Virus record (IMG/VR): IMGVR_UViG_3300021963_005926
Location: 1 to 25,036 of that record
Length of the DNA stretch: 25,036 bases
Strand: one strand, 5' to 3'
Source: a virus
Below, in pieces: positions 20,140 to 25,036 of this stretch. Numbering within the stretch: the first letter of the stretch is position 1; every line of letters begins with the position of its first letter. The notes under the pieces are model-generated. The model was given only the letters and a program-made list of their open reading frames with translations, had not been told where the DNA came from and searched no databases. The translations under genes and the position numbers were made by a program.

Positions 20140-22095
20140 ATGGCAGATGAAACACCTGTAAATACAAAACCAACAAAGGAACTCGTAACTCCAGGGGATA
20201 TTTCTCTGGAGGTTGTCGAATTACAGAGTGTAAATGGTGATATTCTTGACATTAAGAATTTCGTCAGCGAATTAAATATCTACGAAGATATTTTCTCGAA
20301 CTCATTAAATGGTGCCTTGATTGTTGTTGACTCTGCCGATCTTCTCGCAGGGTTGCCTCTGGTTGGCGACGAACTGATTAATATTTGGGTAAGAACACCA
20401 TCCTTTGATGATTCATACGGCGAATCTATCAAGAAGTCATTTTCTATTTACTCGATCAAAAACAGAGCACTCACTAGTGACAGAGAACAAGTATATGTAT
20501 TATATTTCTGCTCACTGGAAGGACTTGGAGATAACGTAACACAAGTAAGCGCAAAGTTCGAGGGAACTACCGACGAAATTGCAGATAAGATCTATACTGA
20601 GTATGTTAAACAACAACGTTGTTATGGAACTCTTGAGTCTGAGGACATAACTCCGATGATAATTGCTGACGCTCCGCATGATTCCAAGACTGCATTTGTC
20701 TCCAATATGTGGTCGCCATTTCGTTGTCTGAATTATGTTGCAAAAAGATCGATTGGTAACAAACAAAAATCGCCAAGTTTTCTTTTCTATGAAACAACAA
20801 AGCAGTTTTATTTTACGTCAATTGATAACTTGATCAAATCTCAATTAGACCAAAGCATGGTTTTCGCAGAGTATATGTATCTGCAGAAACCATTTGATGA
20901 ATCTAGAGAAAATGAAGAATCAGGATTCTCAGTTCCGAGATCGGATTTAGTTCGTCAATTTAATATTGTTCAAGAAATTAGATTCCCAGAACAGATCGAT
21001 CTTCTTAAGAGTCAGGATAATGGAAGATTCGCCAGCACAACTACAGTGTTGGATCTTTCCCTGAAAGAGTTTACCAACTGGTCTTGGGATTATGGATATT
21101 CCTATCCAGATTATATCCATATGGAAAATTACAAGATTGAGAACGGTGAAGCAAAATTTGATGCTGAACAGAACGACAATATGACATATCCCGCGAACGT
21201 TACTCGTTCTGCGTTGTCGAAAAGTTTTTATAGAACAGTTCATCAAAAAGTTCTTTCTGATGATGCGGAATTGATTGAATACGATCCTTCGAAATTCTTG
21301 CCAGCAAGACAAAGCGTCCTTGAAGATATTTCTGGATTGAGAATGCATATTACTGTTCCTGGAAGAACAGATGCCGAAGTTGGTAAGTTGATCAACTTTA
21401 GATATCCCAAGGTTGGCGATGGCGCTGATAAAACAGATGAAACTCTGTGGGATCCATTCTTATCTGGTGTTTGGATGATCACTGCGATTCACCATAAAAT
21501 TACACCAATGGCGCATAAGATGATTCTTGAGATTGCCAAGGATTCGTTCCATACTGCATTCCAGTTTATTGAACGTGCTCCTGATCCAAATATGGCACAG
21601 GACGATCCAGATAATCCAAATAATCCAGAGAATCAAGCAGATCCTTCTCAATCGTCAGAACCTGTTGCTGTTAATAAAGAGGGATGGACTTCTCCGATGG
21701 CAGGGGGTAAAGTAATTTCTCCGTTTGGTAATAGAATCCATCCAGTTAAGAAAGTTAAATCTTTCCACACAGGTGTTGATCTTGTAAAGGGCGGCGACCT
21801 TGGTAGACCAATTCTTGCCGCGAAGGGCGGTAAGGTTATTTTTGCTGGAGACAAAGGTGCCAATGGTAATTTGATAAAAATTGATCATGGTGGCGGATAT
21901 GTTACAGCGTATGGGCACGGTCAAAATGGATCGTTTAAAGTTAAAACTGGTGACACAGTTAAGGCTGGTCAGCATATTATGAATTGTGGATCGACAGGTA
22001 GAAGTACTGGACCGCACCTTCACTTTGAAGTGCAGTTAAATGGAAAACCGATAGATCCGCAACCAATTTTTGGGTGGAGTAGGTATGGCAAATAA
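20140..22095 (+). CDS. 27: gp27-like baseplate hub fused to an M23 peptidase
   Basis: 651 residues against 391 for T4 gp27. Residues 1 to about 480 match the gp27 hub, which forms the ring carrying gp5 (VVELQSVNGDILDIKNFVSE; SFSIYSIKN; LSGVWMITAIHHKITP). A Pro/Asn/Asp/Gln linker (about 485-510) leads to a C-terminal M23 (LytM-type) zinc endopeptidase with ISPFGNRIHPV, H543 and D547 (FHTGVD) and H626-L-H628 (GPHLHFE), so the catalytic set is intact. It would cut peptidoglycan cross-links at the tail tip during entry. The stop overlaps the next gene by 11 bases. Confidence 0.93.
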   Translation: MADETPVNTKPTKELVTPGDISLEVVELQSVNGDILDIKNFVSELNIYEDIFSNSLNGALIVVDSADLLAGLPLVGDELINIWVRTPSFDDSYGESIKKSFSIYSIKNRALTSDREQVYVLYFCSLEGLGDNVTQVSAKFEGTTDEIADKIYTEYVKQQRCYGTLESEDITPMIIADAPHDSKTAFVSNMWSPFRCLNYVAKRSIGNKQKSPSFLFYETTKQFYFTSIDNLIKSQLDQSMVFAEYMYLQKPFDESRENEESGFSVPRSDLVRQFNIVQEIRFPEQIDLLKSQDNGRFASTTTVLDLSLKEFTNWSWDYGYSYPDYIHMENYKIENGEAKFDAEQNDNMTYPANVTRSALSKSFYRTVHQKVLSDDAELIEYDPSKFLPARQSVLEDISGLRMHITVPGRTDAEVGKLINFRYPKVGDGADKTDETLWDPFLSGVWMITAIHHKITPMAHKMILEIAKDSFHTAFQFIERAPDPNMAQDDPDNPNNPENQADPSQSSEPVAVNKEGWTSPMAGGKVISPFGNRIHPVKKVKSFHTGVDLVKGGDLGRPILAAKGGKVIFAGDKGANGNLIKIDHGGGYVTAYGHGQNGSFKVKTGDTVKAGQHIMNCGSTGRSTGPHLHFEVQLNGKPIDPQPIFGWSRYGK

Positions 22096-23182
22096 TTTCT
22101 TTACCAATAATGATGCAAATTTTTATTGGTTTTTTGGTGTAGTTGAAGATCGCGACGATCCTCTTCGTTTGGGTAGATTGCGTCTGCGTATTCTAGGATA
22201 CCATACTGACGATAAGGAAAAACTTCCTACTGAAGATCTTCCATGGGCATTGCCAATTCAACCTGCAATTTCGGCAGGAACTTCTGGTATTGGTTGGTCG
22301 CCAACTGGTCCAGTGGAAGGCACTTGGTGTTGGGGATTTTTCATTGATGGAGACGAGGGTCAGTTACCTGCATATGTAGGAACTATTGCTGCTGTTCCTG
22401 GATCTGGTGGTAGTGGATCTAGCGGAGACGGCACTGGTAATTCTCCTGGATCTGGAGGATCTGGTGGCGCTGGTGGCGGTAAGGTAGATCCTGCAACATT
22501 AGAAGCACTAAAGAATTGTAACTGTAGTGATGCCGCAAAACGAACAATTGCTTCGGGTAGTAAATCTAATATTCAAGCAATTATTAATGGAGCAGCTGCT
22601 CTTGGATGGACCCAGTCTGCATATCCTAATGCTGTTGCAGCATTACTGGCGATTGCTGGGGGTGAATCCACCTGGAAACCAATTGAAGAAAATTTAAATT
22701 ACAGTGCAAATACACTATTGAAACTCTTCAGTCGCGTCAAGGCGAAGGGCGACGGTTTTGCTCGACAACTTGCTGGTGCAGGTAAAGTTGCTGTTGGTAA
22801 CTTCCTTTATGGGCAAGCTACACTAGGTAATAAACCCTTTGATGGTATTAGTACTGATACGAATATGGATGGTTGGAAATATCGTGGGCGTGGATTTATT
22901 CAGATAACTGGTAAAGCTAATTATAATATTATCGGAAATAAAATTGGATTAAATCTTGTTGCTAATCCCGACCTAATGATACAAAATGTTGAAGTTTGCA
23001 CAAAAGCAACAATTGCTTATTTTACTGTTTGCCGTAAAATAAGTCTTTCTAGTCTAAAGGGCGATAATGCAATGCCAACATTATTGAAGGCAGTTGGTGG
23101 CGTTAAGACAGGTTGGCCGAAGAAGCAAGAAATGTATAAGTGTTTTATGGATAATCTAAATAAGAATGGGAAGTTTATTTGA
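22085..23182 (+). CDS. gp5-type OB domain fused to a GH19 glycosidase
   Basis: 365 residues from ATG 22085, chosen because GGAG lies 5 bases upstream. Residues 1 to about 95 are a gp5-type OB fold (FYWFFGVVEDRDDPLRLGRL; LPWALPIQP; PAYVGTI), which seats gp5 on gp27. A Gly/Ser linker follows, then CNC and a GH19 chitinase-like/lysozyme domain with LLAIAGGESTW (E194 the likely catalytic acid), IEENLNYSANTLLK and YRGRGFIQITG. In T4 gp5 the middle domain is a T4-type lysozyme and a beta-helix follows in the same chain; here a different glycosidase fold is used and the chain ends. Confidence 0.92.
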   Translation: MANNFFTNNDANFYWFFGVVEDRDDPLRLGRLRLRILGYHTDDKEKLPTEDLPWALPIQPAISAGTSGIGWSPTGPVEGTWCWGFFIDGDEGQLPAYVGTIAAVPGSGGSGSSGDGTGNSPGSGGSGGAGGGKVDPATLEALKNCNCSDAAKRTIASGSKSNIQAIINGAAALGWTQSAYPNAVAALLAIAGGESTWKPIEENLNYSANTLLKLFSRVKAKGDGFARQLAGAGKVAVGNFLYGQATLGNKPFDGISTDTNMDGWKYRGRGFIQITGKANYNIIGNKIGLNLVANPDLMIQNVEVCTKATIAYFTVCRKISLSSLKGDNAMPTLLKAVGGVKTGWPKKQEMYKCFMDNLNKNGKFI

Positions 23183-25036
23183 TGCAAAAAGATTTGCTCA
23201 ATCATGACATCACAACGTTTATCTCAGGAACTAAACTTGGAGTAACATTTACTGATACTGACATCAAGAAATTGATGATGTCTATTGCCACAGATGTTTC
23301 AGATGGAGATTCTGCGTCAGTTGGTAAGACAGGAAAAATGGGTGCGTATGGTTTTAATCTAGAAGCATTACAAACTGTTGGTGCAGTAGTTCCTGGTGCG
23401 ATCGATAAAACTCTTGATAATATTAAAAAGAAAATCGGTAATCCGTTAGACTCTCTTACCAAAAAAACTTGGTTGCGCAGTTCTGCGGCAGATCCTTTGG
23501 GTAAACTTGGTCTGTCTGGGTTGACTGGTAAAAATCTTGGTAAGAATTTTGCTCTCGATGTTCTGAACAAATTTAAGATTGGCGTTCCCACTGGAATTCC
23601 TCTTGCAGCAGCAAATAATTTAAATTTTGCTGCTATGGCAGATCCGAAAATTTGGGTTGCGAAGGCAGGTAGCGCCGCAGAAATTGCAAATAAAACTATT
23701 GCTGGCGCAGTCGGAAAGGCAGAATCATTACTCTCAAAATCGACGACGCAGATAAACTCTTCTGTCAATTCTATCAACAACAAGATTAACAATTCGGGCG
23801 ATCAAACTACTACACTTACTGCCTCCCTTCAATCAGTTGATAAGTTATCTAAAAGTATTCAGTCTTCAGTAACATCAACTGTTACTGATATTTCTTCTGC
23901 ACTTTCCGGTGCTAGATTACCAGCACCATCTTCTGTTGCATTTAAGAGCGTTGGATCTCAGATAACACAGAGCGCATCTGCTTTGAATCGTGCTATTGAT
24001 GTTTCTTTTGATGAATTTAGAGTAACAGGAACACCGGAAACTCTACAAAATAGTGCCACAACTGTTCTTGGTTTGATAACTGACTTTAGAGATGAGACTG
24101 ATGATCTTCTTACGAATGTTCTTGGGGAACAGTCACTAAATCTCGGCGGTGGTTCTTCTGGTTTCTTGAACGATCCGATTGCACAAAACAATGCAATGAT
24201 GTCTCTTCTAGACAGAAACATTAAATCCTTATTTTCTTCTAAGGTTATTGATTCAAATAGTCCAAAGGAAGTTATTACTGGATTGCTGTCGGTTGCAAAC
24301 GGACAGGGAATTGATACTGCAATTAAATTTGCAAGGGGAATGGTCAAGACAAGTTCCGACGGTAAGACTTCACTGGACTTCTTTAATGTCGGTAGTCTTG
24401 CTCTGTCTGCTCTCGACGATGGATTAAAATCCACCTCTGGTGTTGCGAAAACACCAAAGGCAACACCAGCGCAAGTAGCAGCAGCGAAACCAACAATTGC
24501 CAATCAACCAACAAACGAAGGATTGGTAAATACTGATCCAAGAGTTGGGTTCAAAGATCCGAACAATGTATATCCTAAGAAAGATTATCTGCAAGCAGGA
24601 GCAGGAGATGTTAATTCTCTTGCAGTTGGCACTAACTCTGGTGCAAAGACTCTACCAAAAGAAGAAACAATTCATGGTCAGCATGATGCAGAGAGAACTC
24701 GCTCTAAAACAATCGCAGGTAGAACAGGTGAAACTGTTTCGCAACCGCCATCAGCCGCCGCTTCAAAATATCCACACAACCACACATACCAGTCTGAGTC
24801 TGGGCACACGTTAGAATTTGATGATACTCCACATGCAGAACGTGTTTCTCTAAATCATAGATCTGGCACGTTCCAAGAAATGCGTCCAGACGGTTCGCAG
24901 GTAAATAAGATCGTCGGCGACGGTTATACAGTTATTGATCGTAATGGAACTATCACAATTGAAGGTAAAGCGAACGTTCACGTTGGTGGTAGTTGCAACA
25001 TCTATGTAGCAAATAATTGCAATCTTACAGTCGGCG
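23182..25036 (+). CDS. gp5-type beta-helix needle protein, incomplete at window end
   Basis: Open from the ATG at 23182 (TGATG overlap with the previous stop) to the last base, at least 618 residues. The first 430 or so residues are Ser/Thr/Ala/Lys-rich and not recognised. Near residue 530, KYPHNHTYQSESGHTLEFDD and TPHAERVSLNHRSGT match the beginning of the gp5 C-terminal beta-helix and VgrG-like spikes; the last visible residues (ITIEGKANVHVGGSCNIYVA) show the alternating valine/isoleucine and glycine pattern of the needle. The frame is open throughout, with no stop seen. The remaining needle lies beyond the window. It supplies the membrane-piercing tip as a gene separate from the OB-glycosidase chain. 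Confidence 0.85.
   Translation, partial: MQKDLLNHDITTFISGTKLGVTFTDTDIKKLMMSIATDVSDGDSASVGKTGKMGAYGFNLEALQTVGAVVPGAIDKTLDNIKKKIGNPLDSLTKKTWLRSSAADPLGKLGLSGLTGKNLGKNFALDVLNKFKIGVPTGIPLAAANNLNFAAMADPKIWVAKAGSAAEIANKTIAGAVGKAESLLSKSTTQINSSVNSINNKINNSGDQTTTLTASLQSVDKLSKSIQSSVTSTVTDISSALSGARLPAPSSVAFKSVGSQITQSASALNRAIDVSFDEFRVTGTPETLQNSATTVLGLITDFRDETDDLLTNVLGEQSLNLGGGSSGFLNDPIAQNNAMMSLLDRNIKSLFSSKVIDSNSPKEVITGLLSVANGQGIDTAIKFARGMVKTSSDGKTSLDFFNVGSLALSALDDGLKSTSGVAKTPKATPAQVAAAKPTIANQPTNEGLVNTDPRVGFKDPNNVYPKKDYLQAGAGDVNSLAVGTNSGAKTLPKEETIHGQHDAERTRSKTIAGRTGETVSQPPSAAASKYPHNHTYQSESGHTLEFDDTPHAERVSLNHRSGTFQEMRPDGSQVNKIVGDGYTVIDRNGTITIEGKANVHVGGSCNIYVANNCNLTVG

Noticed and set aside
22070-22084. A TTG start extending the OB-GH19 protein by five residues
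   Set aside because: The ATG at 22085 has a well-placed GGAG, and the extra residues GGVG are encoded by the ribosome binding site itself.
23202-24503. Two long - strand frames (196 and 181 codons) opposite the needle gene
   Set aside because: The + strand frame is open throughout and ends in a clear gp5-type beta-helix; the - strand frames show no domain or ribosome binding site.
24545-24814. An 89-codon + strand frame near the window end
   Set aside because: It overlaps the needle gene in another frame and encodes a Gln/Leu-rich sequence without motifs.

Overview
The window is a compact, almost gap-free piece of a T4-like tailed phage (myovirus) genome, probably from a phage of an alphaproteobacterium. 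T4 core genes are recognisable in T4-like order or grouping: gp33-gp59-gp32 (late transcription, helicase loader, ssDNA-binding protein), and a tail/baseplate block with gp26, a tape-measure-like protein, gp4, gp48, gp53, gp27 and gp5. The host guess rests on the tmRNA, which has the circularly permuted two-piece layout typical of alphaproteobacteria and an ANDN...LAA tag. Genes similar to the tandem radical SAM enzymes and phoH are common in marine T4-like phages, so a marine origin is likely but not proven.

Layout. (1) 9-7617, + strand: six overlapping radical SAM genes. Four carry an N-terminal four-cysteine (twitch-like) cluster motif before the CxxxCxxC site; two carry the CxxxCxxC site at the N-terminus and a cysteine-rich SPASM-like C-terminus. 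The first four are two copies of a twitch + SPASM gene pair. (2) 7629-8560: small conserved or unknown genes, two late-promoter-like motifs and a strong terminator. (3) 8591-10346: phoH, an unknown small gene and a PD-(D/E)XK nuclease. (4) 10343-10806: a promoter and the permuted tmRNA. (5) 10902-13479: a SleB-type hydrolase, gp33, gp59, a small acidic ORF and gp32, closed by a bidirectional terminator. (6) 13514-18480, - strand: gp4, an unknown structural protein, a tail-tube-family protein, gp26 with a predicted -1 frameshift extension, and the tape-measure-like protein. (7) 18522-25036, + strand: gp48, gp53, a gp27 fused to an M23 peptidase, a gp5-type OB domain fused to a GH19 glycosidase, and a separate gene for the gp5-type beta-helix needle, which runs off the window.

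How it works together. Blocks 6 and 7 diverge from a 41-bp promoter region at 18481-18521 that has a T4-late-type TATAAATA box on each strand. They build the baseplate hub, tube cap and tape-measure apparatus. The hub carries two peptidoglycan-cleaving domains of different chemistry, an M23 endopeptidase and a GH19 glycosidase. gp33, encoded here, would act at such late promoters together with the sliding clamp and phage sigma, which lie outside the window. The tmRNA may rescue stalled ribosomes or tag proteins during infection. The role of the radical SAM cassette is unknown; it is the most unusual metabolic feature of the window, and the permuted tmRNA and the predicted tail frameshift are the most striking RNA-level features.
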